Source of the DNA: Ailurus styani
Taxonomy: Eukaryota; Chordata; Mammalia; Carnivora; Ailuridae
NCBI GenBank assembly: GCA_002007465.1
Contig: LNAC01001853.1
Coordinates: 1 to 64,000, forward strand
DNA: 64,000 bases
Direction: 5' to 3'
Of the stretch, positions 10,708 to 22,639 are shown one piece after another. Position 1 is the stretch's first letter; each line of letters starts with the position of its first letter. Made by a program: the position numbers and the translations under genes. The notes below the pieces were generated by a model that was not told the origin of the DNA, made no database searches, and saw only the letters and a list, made by a program, of their open reading frames with translations.

Positions 10708-11439
10708 AGAAAGCATTTTGAGATATATTCCATGTACCCAAGATGCGGTAGTTCTTTGGAAACTTTGATAATATACTCTTGACTTATGGTATACTAGAGG
10801 TCTGAGGTTGATAAAAATCTAACCCACTCATTTTAAGTGACATATAGTGTCCCATGAATAGTATATAAATATACTATAACTTTTTTCAAAGAGACAGAAA
10901 CAGACACCGAATAGGAATATTTTTTTTCACAAATCTTTCTTTAATGCACTTTGGTTCTCTGTCATTCAATATGCATTAGCCTTAAAGTATATTTTATATA
11001 CAAAAGACAAAATTTAAAAATATGTCTTAATATGTACCAAATAATAGAGTGAAATTGGTGGTCATAAATACTCGATAATGGTGTAGAAGTTTTTCTGGGT
11101 GAGAAAGTCTTGGAGACAAGTCTTAAAAGTAGATATAAATTTAATTTCACTGTAATGAACTGCTAGTGCTAATGTAAGAAAACATATGTAAGGTGTATAA
11201 CAGGAACTGACCCATGTATGGTGTAGATGCAAGACGGAGTCTTTATCGATGATGAAGGAAAATGCTAAGACAATCACCTTTCCATATGGAAGCAGAAAAA
11301 TATAAATATATTAAAGATATAAATGTACAAAATCAGAACATTACAAAATGATAGGATAAAATATAGATGAATGTCTTTTTGGCCTATATAGAGAGAAAAA
11401 TATGAAAGACACATATTTAAAAATAATTAAAGAATAATG

Positions 11440-12060
11440 AAACTATGAAAATTAAAATCTTTATTACAAGAGGTATAAAAATCAGACTGGGAAAGGATAC
11501 ATGCAATTTATGCAAAATTTTAGTAAGCATGATACATAAATAATTCCTTCATATAGAAAAAGACAAATCAAAAAGAAAAGAAAAAAATTGAATGAGCATA
11601 AACAACTCAAAGAAGATTCCTCCCTCCCCCCAAAAAAGGAGAAACCCAAATGGCCAAGAAATATATGTTCTCCATTTACCCAATAACTAGTACAAAACTA
11701 TTCTAAATTATAATCAGATATCTTTTCACATTCACCAGTCAGGAAATGTTCAAAAGTCTGACCGTATCAATTGACAAAGGAGGTTGGGAAGCAGACACTT
11801 CATACAAAACTGGTGGAAGTGTAAGTTAGAACAATTTCTTTAAGGAGGAACTCAATATATATAAAAAAATTGTATACATGCCATATAACCTAGAAATCTC
11901 ATTTCTAAGGAAATTTTAACACAAGTGAGGTAGAGATAGGTGCAAAGATATTCACTGAATCATTTTTTGAAATATGTGAGACATGGAAGGATGGATAATA
12001 AAGGGGAAGGTGAAAAAATATTATAGCATATTTGAATACTGTACTTGGGATACATCACTT
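11440..12060 (+). mobile_element. Old L1 (L1ME-like) 3' relic
   Basis: 'CCCAAATGGCCAAGAAATAT', 'AAAACTGGTGGAAGTGTAAG', 'ACCTAGAAATCTCATTTCTA', 'GCAAAGATATTCACTGAATC' and 'TGGATAATAAAGGGGAAGG' follow the order of the ORF2 C-terminal and 3' part of ancient mammalian L1s. No open frame survives. Confidence 0.65.
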
Positions 12061-12258
12061 ATACTAGGGATACAACCACTTAAATGGGTTAGATATAGTC
12101 AATCTCAAAAAGTGGAGAATAAAGAAGTTATTTTTTATTTGTTTACTTGAAGAAGTGAGTACATGTATGTTTGTTACATTAGTCTTCATATTTTTCTGTT
12201 TTTTTAAATTATTGTTTGAAAATATGGTTGGTTTGGGTTTATCTGGAGAGTGGGATAT

Positions 12259-12666
12259 TTTTTTTAATATTAGGTTCAATTAGCCAATATATAGTACATA
12301 CTTAGTTTCTGACGTAGTGTTCAATGATTCATTAGTTGTGTATAACAGCCAATGCTCATCACATCACCTGCCTTTCTTAATGCCCATCATCTGGTTACCC
12401 CATCTCCCCACCACTTCCCCCTTCTTCAACCCCTCAGTTTGTTTCCCAGAGTCCAGAATCTTTCATAGTTTGTCTCCCTCTCTGATTTCTTCCCATTCAG
12501 TTTTCCATCCCTTCCCCTATGGTCCTCCACACTATTCCTTATGTTCTGCATCTGACATGTGGTTCATATATACAATGGAATACTTCTTAGCCATCAGAAA
12601 GGATGAATACCTGTCATTTGCATTGCCATGGATGGAACTGGAGGGTATTATGTTAAGTAAAATAAG
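12259..12666 (-). mobile_element. L1 with 5' inversion (twin priming)
   Basis: Left part (12,259 to about 12,552) is antisense L1 3'UTR starting at its T-run, with 'GTTCAATGATTCATTAGTTG' and 'CCTCAGTTTGTTTCCCAGAG'. Right part (about 12,553-12,666) is sense L1 from upstream of the 3' end, with 'TATACAATGGAATACTTCTT' and 'ATGGATGGAACTGGAGGGTA'. Imperfect TSD TGGAGAGTGGGATAT at 12,244-12,258 and TGGAGAGGGTGGGATAT at 12,667-12,683 bound both parts, so they arrived together. Confidence 0.9.
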
Positions 12667-12689
12667 TGGAGAGGGTGGGATATGTTAAA

Positions 12690-13785
12690 GACAAAGCATA
12701 TTAAGACTTAAGTTCAAACTTGTGTAGTATACAATAATAATTTGTGATCATGTTACTAGAGTGATATAAAATGGTCATTTAAACTCTTCTGGCAACTGCA
12801 TATAAGAAAGAAGAACTAAAGTGATAGTTGAAGAAATACACTGACTATGTCTAAAAGCTCAGCTTATCAAAGACACGGCAAGTAGATATTGTTCTTCTGT
12901 GTGAATTACTGAAACAACTCCATAGGAATGAATTGAAAAATGACACACCCTTCTTGTGGATGTGTAACAGTGTTTCTTCCTCTGACTGAGGCAATACCAG
13001 GTCTAACCAGGTAAATGGTTTTACTAACCAGATTTCAGGTCTCACGGATATCACCATGCAGGAACTTTTGTGTGGAGCACAAATTTGGTTTTATTTCCAT
13101 GTAACATTGCAAATTTTATGACACAAGAAAGGACGATTAAATGTTGTATTTTGGAGCTTGATCCTATACTTTATATCCTATGAAATGCATTCTCTGATCT
13201 GCTGGTATGTCAGTTTGAAGTTTATATTAATGAACAATCTGAATTTTAGTCATGTTATTGTAGTCTCTGCCAAGCCTAGCCATATAGCAGCTATAGTTTT
13301 TCTATACCAGAAATATTGTCAGAAACTAAAACCTCTGGTTTCTATGTCTTTAAGTACACAATAGTCAATCTACCAGCAATATCATGGCCCTTACCTTCTG
13401 GGAATATGTCAAATAGCCAAAAAAAATTATATGTCCATGTAATAATGTTGGCAATATAAAAAGATATGCAGCTTCAGAAGAAGTCAAGTAAAGGTGCTAT
13501 CTCTGAGCTCACTAATGAATAGCCTCTGACATCTTCTATTTACTTATACTGCTGTCTAAAGTTGCTACTGTCTAAGCCAACAATGATGGATGTACTTAGT
13601 ACTTCCATTGTGTGTAATAAGCACGATTACACATTGCATAAGAACATATCCTCTGTATATGAACACAATCAACAATACTTGAAATTAACAGGCCCAGAGC
13701 TTTAAATAAGCCCTAGTTCCATGTAAATACACTGTGACTGTACATTTCCAAATACAATGAATCCCTAATGTTATTGAGTGTAATA
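12690..13785. other. No gene recognised
   Basis: AT-rich unique-looking sequence; only short reading frames, none with a recognisable domain. Confidence 0.4.
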
Positions 13786-13789
13786 TGTA

Positions 13790-13880
13790 TTTACATACAC
13801 ACATACATACATACATACATACAAATAAACTTGGCTATAGACACACACATACATACATACAAATTAACTGGGCTATAGCC
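13790..13880 (+). repeat. Tandem duplication with (CATA)n
   Basis: Two tandem units of CATA repeats followed by ACAAATAAACTTGGCTATAG, and in the second ACAAATTAACTGGGCTATAG. The unit is about 40-50 bp; the copies differ by a few bases and CATA number. Confidence 0.85.
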
Positions 13881-14149
13881 AACATTTGTTTGATACAGCA
13901 ACTGGGCCATAAATAATTAACTATTCTTCAAATTTTTTGGACCAAAAGGTAAGGAAAGCAAACAAAATCCTGAAAGCCTATAAGGACAGATGTCAGGAAA
14001 AGGTGATAAATGTTTTAAGATATAAACTTCAGTGTCCAGAGAAACTGGACTGGATATAGTGGAAAGACAAAGCAGAAATTAAGAGAGGGGGAATGAAAGC
14101 AACATTGGAATGTGCTTTCTTTCAGGAATCATACCTTTACCTTGGACAG

Positions 14150-14300
14150 CAGTGCCGGAGACGAGAATAGGAGATTAGAGAGACCACTGTTCTGGAAGTC
14201 AGGAAACAAGGATTCTAAATCTGGCTATACCATTACCAAGTTGTTGATCCTGGGAAAGTTATCTCTCTTTTCTGAGCCTTTGTTCATCTCACTGTCTCTG
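14150..14300 (+). mobile_element. MIR SINE relic
   Basis: 'TCTGGAAGTCAGGAAACAAG', 'TTCTAAATCTGGCTATACC', 'CTGGGAAAGTTATCTCTC', 'TTCTGAGCCTTTGTTCATCT' follow sense MIR. Confidence 0.65.
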
Positions 14301-15733
14301 AATCTCTGTGTTCCTCCAAGATACTATGAACCCTTATAACCTCTTTCCATGGTACTAAGAGATTACTATCAATAAACTGCCACATCCTATAATCACATCT
14401 GTGCTACATCAGCTCTCCTTGTTGGTTTAAGTTGTTTAAAAGCAGGCCATGGAAAAAGTTTTGAATCTATTCGTGTATCAGGTTTCCAGGAGTTCATGGT
14501 ATGGCCTTTGTATTCCACTGAAAAACTCCACTTGGTTTAATACACCTCAAGTCCCTAATCATCTCCAACACTCAGGGTCAGCACAACGATTTTGGCATCA
14601 CTGAACCATCATCTTCTCCTCATTATCTTAGCACTTTCCCTACAGAATTTTGCAATAATGGGTCTAAGACTTTGTCAACCCTATCCAATGGTAGAGTTCA
14701 GTTATCGTTTTGATAAATATTAAGAATAAGTTTAACTTGGTGAAGAGACGAAGATAAGAATTACTTGGGTAATATGCAAGATTATTCGCACAACAAAAAG
14801 ACAAAAACATGTTCATACCAGTCAGAATATCCAGAAGAGACACTAGGAATATTTTTCAAAGCAGACATGAAGATGCATGCTTACGGACACTTGAAATTCT
14901 CATTGTAGGGTTCACAGTTGAGCATGTTAATATCTGAATGAGTAAGGATCATTGCAGGCATTTAGGAAGCTCAACTGTCCCTTCCAAGCCTTGTCATACA
15001 GAAATTCAAGTTGGCTTCTAAGGATATTACCTGGGAACCACCAAATCAAGACCCTTGTTCTTAATCAATTTCATTGTTATACAACATGAAATATAGCTAT
15101 AGTGAGATTCTATAAAGTCAAGCCAGAGCAAAGACTTCATTTAACACTTCCATCTTCCAAAAACTAACAGTCTGGTCATGATAATTTCCTGGACCCAGAG
15201 CTATGGCGCTAGTGCTGGGGACAGTTTCCTAGACATCCCTGAGAGCCACACCAACAGTCCTTCAGATGTGCTGTAAAGCTTATCCTTCCCAGGTTCAGAT
15301 TCAGGTTCAGCCAAACTGGAGCTTGAGGCTCATGGTGGTCTTGGGACCCTACACAGGTCCAGATTGAGTTGTACTAGTCCTCTTATTATAAATCATTAGC
15401 TAAGGATGATTTAGAAACAGAAAAGTAGCAACATAGGAAGTTGGTGGGGCAAGGTGGTGAGGGAGGAAGGAAATGATATCTAAAGAAGATATAAATCCAA
15501 ATACACTCCCAAGACTATGAGCAGAAGTGAAGAATTCAAGCAGGTGGTAAATGAATAAATAACTGGAAAGCCATGGCTGGAAACTTGTGAAGGATTCTGA
15601 CTAGACCGAATCCAAGAAATATCTTGGACTGCCTAACATGCAGATAGGTAAACCTTTGATTAGGCACTGCTGTCTCTGTAAGCCTTTTGTAAAACTGTGA
15701 TTATAACTTCATGTATATGCTCCCTCTAGCAAG

Positions 15734-15766
15734 GATAGGTAGGTAGGTAGATAAATGATGATAGAT

Positions 15767-15810
<44 letters not shown>

Positions 15811-15830
15811 AGATAGATGGATGGATAGAT
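15734..15830 (+). repeat. (TAGA)n / (TAGG)n microsatellite
   Basis: GGTA units (15,737-15,751) lead into a long TAGA array with a final GATG-rich part. Confidence 0.95.
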
Positions 15831-16138
15831 AATGGAATTATACACAAAATGCATTCATTTATGCGTGAATCATGAATTGCTTTTATTGTATGAACTATAT
15901 TGAAAAGCATTAACATGAGACACTTTTAGTCACGGAGTTCTGCCAAATGTTTGCATTGTTAATGACGTGGCCAGCAAGGTGGTTAAAAATTCAAGTTCTA
16001 TGGAGTCAGGGAGAAATCTCAGAAGATTTTAAATTAACTGTGTGGTACATTTTAATATACAAATGCTTCTAAATAAGTTTTCAAAGTTCATATGGATTGA
16101 TTATCTCTCTAACTTCTTGGAGTAATTTTTAGTGTTGC

Positions 16139-16375
16139 AATAGAAAGTGTTGCCTTAGGATTTAGATGGATCTGGTTTTAAATATTGTATTGACTTTTTC
16201 TAGGTGTTTGACCTTGAGCTGTTATCTTTACTTCTATTGTAAATTTATCTTATCTGCAAAATGGAAACACTAATGTTTCACTCGGAGTTTTTATGAAAAT
16301 TAGGACTCACGTAATGTATCTACTATGTATTTGACGCATAATAGATGCTCTATGAATGAATTCTTATTATTTAAT
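16139..16375 (+). mobile_element. MIR SINE relic
   Basis: 'GTGTTTGACCTTGAGCTGTT', 'CTTATCTGCAAAATGGAAAC', 'GAAAATTAGGACTCACGTAA' and 'GCATAATAGATGCTCTATGA' follow sense MIR in order to its 3' end. Confidence 0.75.
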
Positions 16376-16379
16376 TTAT

Positions 16380-18350
16380 GAACTTCCAGAAAAGGTAGAT
16401 GGCATTTAGAAATAGAAAATGAAATGAGAATTAGAATCATAGCACTAAAATTATAAACCAAATTAATTGAAAATACGATTTGATATATAAAGATATCAGT
16501 GACACATTCAAAACGTTAAAAAATCTTTTGTGTATTTTATGACACAGCTATAGTTTTGATACAAATGACATCAAAAGATCTAATGGACCTGTGACTTTAT
16601 ATTAGTTATGGATCAGTAAGTAAAATAATTCTTTAAATCGGTTTTAAATACCACCATCTTATAAATATTCTCTGTTTTCTATTTCTCTATTACAAAGCAA
16701 TATGTGTAATTACAAAAATGTGATGAGTAAAGCTATATTTTCATAACTCAGCTGTTAGTCTATTTCTCAGAGATAACTATTGCTAACATATCGTGAATAA
16801 ATTTCTACACCATATGTATGTTCCTTTATGTGTATGCATACACACATATAGATGTAATTTCTTTTGAAAATTGGATCATATAATCATGCAATAAATACTT
16901 CTCTGTATCCTTTTAATTCAACTACACATCCATTTTATTAATATCTTTATTAACTTTCCAAATACAGTATGCTACACAATATTCTATGCAATATGATGAC
17001 TTAACAAAAGTTTCATTATTTCAAATGCAGTTATAAAGAAGCTGCTCTAGAGACCAGAGGCTCCTGGAAGCTGGGTTATAACTTTATAAAATAGAACACC
17101 TTGTTCTATTTAAGTTTTTCACCTTATTGTGAACCCATATTTTTATTCCATTTTGAGACCATTTTGAGACTAGTTTGTAAAATGCCTTGTGATCTTTGGT
17201 TGAAAGTGCTGAATATTATTATAACCATTTATCTTCACATGATAGAAACCCTTGACTGGAAAAGGCATTGTTTTATTTTCTTGATGCACTAGGGGAAGTT
17301 GTTACAGTTTTGGCTCTAGCTATCACTATTAATTCCCCAACTTTTATGACTATGAACCACCGCCCTCAAATTCTTTTCTTCCCATTTTCATCAATATAGC
17401 TATATATAATCTTGCTTTTGCAATGAGAAAACACAGACCAATAGTGCATTACAATTGGCAGGCTTATGCAAAATTAACTATTACCTGTTGACTGGAGCAG
17501 ACCTTTACACCAGCTCTGAATTTATAATCATTGTTCATATGGACCCCATTCATTGATTTAGGTACTTGCAGACAATCAGTAACCAACAATATTAGCATCA
17601 TACACTTTCTTTATTAATAAGTAATAGGAACAATGGAGTTTTCCATTCTTTAGCATTTAAAGTCACCAAAGCTTAATTAACAAGGCCTTTATATATACGT
17701 GGGATAGATAACAAACAAGTTCTTCTAATTTGGTAGTATATAAAAGAAAATCTACTAAGAGTGTTTCTTTTTTCAGTATTTCAATCATAAACACAGTCTG
17801 AGAATTTAACTCTGGGGGATTCCTGTATAAATAATAGTTATTATTTATATCATGTAAATATAAACTATACTCTCCTTTCCACTAAAGAAATTATGTCATG
17901 TTTTCTATTTCTACTTTGCCCTATCACCTTCTCCAATAAGTAGACTTTCTATTAACCATTAACATTATTCTGATGTTTTTATTTCAACATAGGTTTCATT
18001 GTTTCCTATGGGCCTGTCTTTATCTGTTGCCTATTAGTTTTAAGATACCAGACTTGTGCCTAAACCTTAAGAATTTTAAGGAAAACAAAAGGCAGAGAAG
18101 TAAGAGCATGTGCTGCATGTGCTGGGAAAGTAAACTGAGAATACCTACTATACAGAGATGGCATTTTGTAGTGGACCTGAAGAGAGGGTGATAATTTCAT
18201 TTACATCATGGTTGCTAATCTCATCCTGATGTTTTCCGAATGGCAGTGCCATTGATCAGCATGTTGGAATACAAAAAACATTCCATGGTAATGTAATGCA
18301 GGACATTCAAATTCTCCTCCTGCCACTGCTGTGTGGATTAAATCCACTGG
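16380..18350. other. No gene recognised
   Basis: AT-rich, free of recognisable SINE or L1; small frames only. An intron or intergenic spacer is equally possible. Confidence 0.4.
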
Positions 18351-18354
18351 CAGA

Positions 18355-18580
18355 GGTAGTAAGACCTTAATTCAAAGCCTGACTCTTACTTATTTGTCAT
18401 GTGCTCTGGAAAAGCTACTTTTCCTTTTTGAGCATTAGTCTCCTCATTTCTAATATGGGAATGGTAACACTTTCCTTGCAAAGCTGTTGGGAAGATTACA
18501 GTGGCTGCATATACTGTCCAGATGAGCACCCAGTACCTAGAAGGGTTGCTGTAATTATGGCAGTTGTTACCAATCATGAC
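18355..18580 (+). mobile_element. MIR SINE relic
   Basis: 'TTCAAAGCCTGACTCTTAC', 'CTCTGGAAAAGCTACTTTTC', 'GTCTCCTCATTTCTAATATG', 'GTTGGGAAGATTACAGTGG' and 'GCACCCAGTACCTAGAAGG' are in sense MIR order. Confidence 0.75.
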
Positions 18581-18838
18581 TCTCAAACTTGCTGGCAAAA
18601 TACAACTATAGAGTCTTAATGTTTCCTTTGCACGCAGCCCTTTACATATCTCACCTGGATTTTAGAATGGGAAAATTTATTACACTTGTTGAAGGCAATT
18701 GAGTGTAATGGAAGAAAACAGACAGCAAAATATTTTCTATAGAAAGTACCTTGAATGAACATCTTTAATAAGAAGTACACACACACTCCTTTTCTCCCTG
18801 ACTCTCTTTTACTTTTACTTTTCACTCTCTACCTTTTA

Positions 18839-18920
18839 TTTCTCTCTCTCTCTCTACACACACAGAGTCTCTCTCTACTCTGAAAGAGACAGACAGACAG
18901 ACACACTCACACACACATAT
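18839..18920 (+). repeat. CT/CA-rich simple repeat
   Basis: TCTC run, then CACA, then GACA units and CACA again; imperfect. Confidence 0.85.
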
Positions 18921-19040
18921 TCTCACCATTTACTCCAAACCCTCTTCTTGTTTTTTGCATTTATAGATAGATATTCTGAAAGTTCTTTGGAATATTAGTG
19001 CTTAATATAAAGAATATCATTAATGTCTCTGACTTAATTT

Positions 19041-19250
19041 TTTTATTTTTATTTATTTTTTAAACAGTTTTATTTATTTATTTGACAGAGAGATAGAAAG
19101 CACAAGTATGCAGAGCGGCAGGCAGAGGGAGAGAGGGAAGCAGGCTCTCTGCCGAGCAGGGAGCCCAAAGTGGGAATCGATCCCAGGACTCCAGGATCAT
19201 GACCTGAGCCGAAAGCAGCAGCTTAACCAACTGAGCCACCCAGGCACCCC
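19041..19250 (-). mobile_element. CAN-SINE
   Basis: Antisense copy with 'GAGCGGCAGGCAGAGGGAGA' and head complement 'GAGCCACCCAGGCACCCC'. TSD TCTGACTTAAATTTTT at 19,251 matches TCTGACTTAATTTTTT at 19,028, less one A. Confidence 0.93.
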
Positions 19251-19568
19251 TCTGACTTAAATTTTTGAGGGAACAGTACTTTTTGCTTCTTAGAACTTTG
19301 TGTACATAAAATCTAATATAATAGTGGCAATAAGCCATAATATGGGCTTTTAATGTGAAACATGTATATGAATGGCTTCAGTTATCTCCTGATAAATTCT
19401 GAGAATAATTTATTACATACATTCCTTAGGAAGCATTTTGAAGCTACTATAGTGCTGTGGAGAGCATACTTTTAAATCAATGTATATATGTTTAAATCCC
19501 AAGGGTCTGTATAGATTTTTTCCCCCTAAAGATCCTCTTGCCCATATAAAAGAATCTACTTTGATTTC

Positions 19569-19600
19569 TCTCTCTCTCTCTCTCTTTCTCCCCCTCCTTC

Positions 19601-19651
<51 letters not shown>
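19569..19651 (+). repeat. (CT)n and (GT)n microsatellites
   Basis: A short CT run (about 19,567-19,586) is followed by roughly 23 GT units (19,604-19,651). The apparent small proteins here are repeat translations. Confidence 0.95.
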
Positions 19652-19652
<1 letters not shown>

Positions 19653-19659
19653 TTCCATC

Positions 19660-20657
19660 CCTTCTTAGTGCAACATGCGATGTTTCTGAGCTACCCATAA
19701 CCTATTTTTGCATTAAGGAAGAGTTATCAATCTATTTGTGGAATCCAGGTATTTTTGCTGTGTTCCCTTCTCTAGTTATACAAAATTTCCAAACTATTTA
19801 GGTTAAAAATCTGGTGCTTAGCTTTCAAACCTATGATGATTAGGTAGCAGCTGTGATGATTTAGTAATGGCAGCCCTTTTCTGCCTTCCACTCTCCTATC
19901 TGATGTTAGCTTTGAAATGTTTTCTGAAGCCTCTGAATTTGGGGGGAAGTTTCCCTCATGAGTGTTCAATATTTAGATGCAGCATGAATTGAAAGAAAAT
20001 GTGAAGAATGAAATCTTCCAACTAATATGCCTCCAAAGTTGCAACATCAGGGTTCACAAGATAAGATGCTGGAAGAATGTGGCAGTATCACATTGTTCTG
20101 CAGCATCACAAACTGTCTGAATTGTAAGTGATATTCAGTGACCTCAGCTTGTCCTTGAGGCTCACTAGCGAAAAGATTGTGCTGCAGTTAGTTAGAGCCC
20201 TGGCAGTGACCGGAGCCAAGTTTAAAATAAAGAATGCTGCTATTTTCTCTCTCTACAAAACCAAGCTTGTAGAGACAATGTATTAAAATTATATTTTTGG
20301 TAGTTTCATTCTCTTTTATGAAACTAAGTGAATTATTGTCTCACAAGGAAATAGCAACTAATAAACCTGTGTACTTTCGGATATTCAAAAAGACTTAGAT
20401 GGAAAACTTAACCTTTCCCGATACAGTTTTCCAGAGAAGAGACTGGTTAATGTGAGAAATCGTTCAAAAAATTGACAACTCTAGATGAACCCTTAAAAAA
20501 TTGGTTTGATTCTACTTTTCATTCCTGATTCAACAGAAGTCATGCTTGCTTTTTCAAGGAGGCAAAAGAAGAAAATCTATTTGTATCCTTTAGAGATTAA
20601 TAAGAGTTTAAGTTAATTTTTTTCCTTTTAAGCTTTAAGTAAAATGAGTTGTGAAGC
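19660..20657. other. No gene recognised
   Basis: Unique-looking sequence; no repeat or exon identified. Confidence 0.4.
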
Positions 20658-20672
20658 AGAAAATGTGTTGGA

Positions 20673-20879
20673 GGGCGCCTGGGTGGCTCAGTGGGTTAAT
20701 GCCTCTGCTTTTGGCTCAGGTCATGATCTCAGGGTCCTGGGATCGAGGCCCGCATCGGGCTCTCTGCTCAGCGGAAAGCCTGCTTCCCCCTCTCTCTCTG
20801 CCTGCCTCTTTGCCTACTTGTGATCTCTATCTCTGTGTCAAATAAATAAATAAAATCTTTAAAAAAAAAAAAAAAGAAA
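20673..20879 (+). mobile_element. CAN-SINE (young, mustelid type)
   Basis: Full sense copy with a long A-tail. Perfect 15-bp TSD AGAAAATGTGTTGGA at 20,658-20,672 and 20,880-20,894. Confidence 0.97.
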
Positions 20880-20899
20880 AGAAAATGTGTTGGAATAAA

Positions 20900-22195
20900 C
20901 ACACTTGCTACAGTTGTAGGAGTTGAAGATCCACAACTCTGCTAACATAAATTTATCATAATATCTATTGGTTATGGTCTTTAATCAAGTTAGAGATAAA
21001 ATTCATATGTATTTTTAAATTTATATTATTGACATTTATATTTGTATTTATATTATTTGCATTATGTATGATATTCATATATGAGAAATATGCTTCCAAC
21101 ATAGAAGATATGATTCTTTTCTCATTATTACTCTTTAATAGTGGTATTGATCAAGTATTTTAACCAGTCACTCAAAGACTCAAGTAAACATTGTATGGAA
21201 ATTAGATGCAAAGCCTTTGTAAAGCAGAGCTCCACATTTAAATACATTGGAAATACTATTTAATGGGTCAACCCAGCTCTTTCCTATCCACCCTGAAGTT
21301 ACTCTCAGCTTAGCCAGAGACTTGAAAATACTAAGTTACCTATGGAAATTATCTGTCAATGTATATGTATTTTTAGTTGCGAGGTAATAACTCTGTGAAA
21401 TACATGTTATTGACTGAGTTCCTTTAAACTATTGTTTCTTAGTTTTGTTTATGGATTCAAATGTTATTGTTCAATATGTGCAAAAGCCGCATAAATTATT
21501 GTAGTGCACAGGCAGTATGAAACCACCAATTTACTTTACCTCACCACAGCATTAAATGTCAAGGTGTCAAGTTGTCCCTTCAGGTTTCATTGGCAAACAT
21601 AAATTATTGTTAATAGAATGCACCACTGAAATTTCTGAATAACAAATGACTTCGGAAAGCATCACTACAAGAAGGAACTATAGGACACTTGAGATAATTT
21701 ATGATACAAATATTTTCAAAAGCTGGTCTGCTTGGAAGGTTGATTTCTAAATGTAAAATAAATAACTGACTGAGTTGCCTGTGTTCAACTCATCCTGCTG
21801 CAATTTTTGTCAAATAGATTCTTAAAGAAGTTGTAGCTCTGACTGAAAATCTGCAGTGCCTTCAGAGCACCAGGGTATATGGTAGAAGATTCAGCTTCAA
21901 GTTAATACCAGAGTTCCTCAAAACTTTCTTTTTCTTTTATGTATTAAAATGTTATGGCTTCATGGAGCATATAGTATCTGTTCATACCCTGAAATGCTTT
22001 GAGCTCAAATAGGGTAGGATATCTGAGCCTCTGACATCAGAATATATTCTTTCTGCTATATGGCTTCCTTCCCATTTTCAAGAAGGGCATGCAGAAAGGC
22101 AGAAAATGCACTTCTCCCTGCATATAACTTTTATTTTTACTTGAATGTTTAGCAAACTCATTAACCTTTGAAGGAGATCCTGAAGGTAATAGGCT
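20900..22195. other. No gene recognised
   Basis: AT-rich; short frames only, no repeat family identified. Confidence 0.4.
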
Positions 22196-22215
22196 CTTCA
22201 AAAATGCTTAGAGAG

Positions 22216-22407
22216 GGCGCCTGGGTGGCTCAGTGGGTTAAAGCCCCTGCTTTCGGCTCAGGTCATGATCTCAGGGTCCTGGGATCGAGGCCCACATCGG
22301 GCTCTCTGCTCCGCAGGGAGCCTGCTTCCTCCTCTCTCTCTGCCTGCCTCTCTGCCTACTTGTAATCTCTCTCTCTGTATCAAATAAATAAATAAAATCT
22401 TAAAAAA
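22216..22407 (+). mobile_element. CAN-SINE (younger of a tandem pair)
   Basis: Head 'GGCGCCTGGGTGGCTCAG', body with 'CTCTCTGCCTACTTGTAATC', tail 'AAATAAATAAATAAAATC'. Flanked by AAAAATGCTTAGAGA at 22,200-22,214 and 22,408-22,422. It is separated by only one target copy from the next SINE. Confidence 0.96.
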
Positions 22408-22423
22408 AAAAATGCTTAGAGAT

Positions 22424-22615
22424 AGGGGCACCTGTGTGGTTCAGTCGTTAAGCGTCTGGCATTGGCTCAGGTCATGATCCCAGGACCCAGGGATCCAGCA
22501 GCATCAGCCTCCCTGCTCTGTGGGAAAGCCTGCTTCTCCCTCTCCCACTCCCCCTGCTGGTGTTCCCTCTCTCTCTGCGTTTCTCTCTGTCAAATAAATA
22601 AATAAAATCTTTAAA
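22424..22615 (+). mobile_element. CAN-SINE (older of a tandem pair)
   Basis: Head 'GGGCACCTGTGTGGTTCAG', then 'TCGTTAAGCGTCTGGCATTG' and a body with 'CCCACTCCCCCTGCTGGTG', an older subfamily than its left neighbour. A third copy of the same target (AAAAATGCTTAGAGAG) follows at 22,616-22,631. Confidence 0.95.
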
Positions 22616-22639
22616 AAAAATGCTTAGAGAGAAAATAAT

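Noticed and set aside
19480..19698. Small frames with runs of CV or TH
   Set aside because: Direct translations of the GT array at 19,604-19,651.
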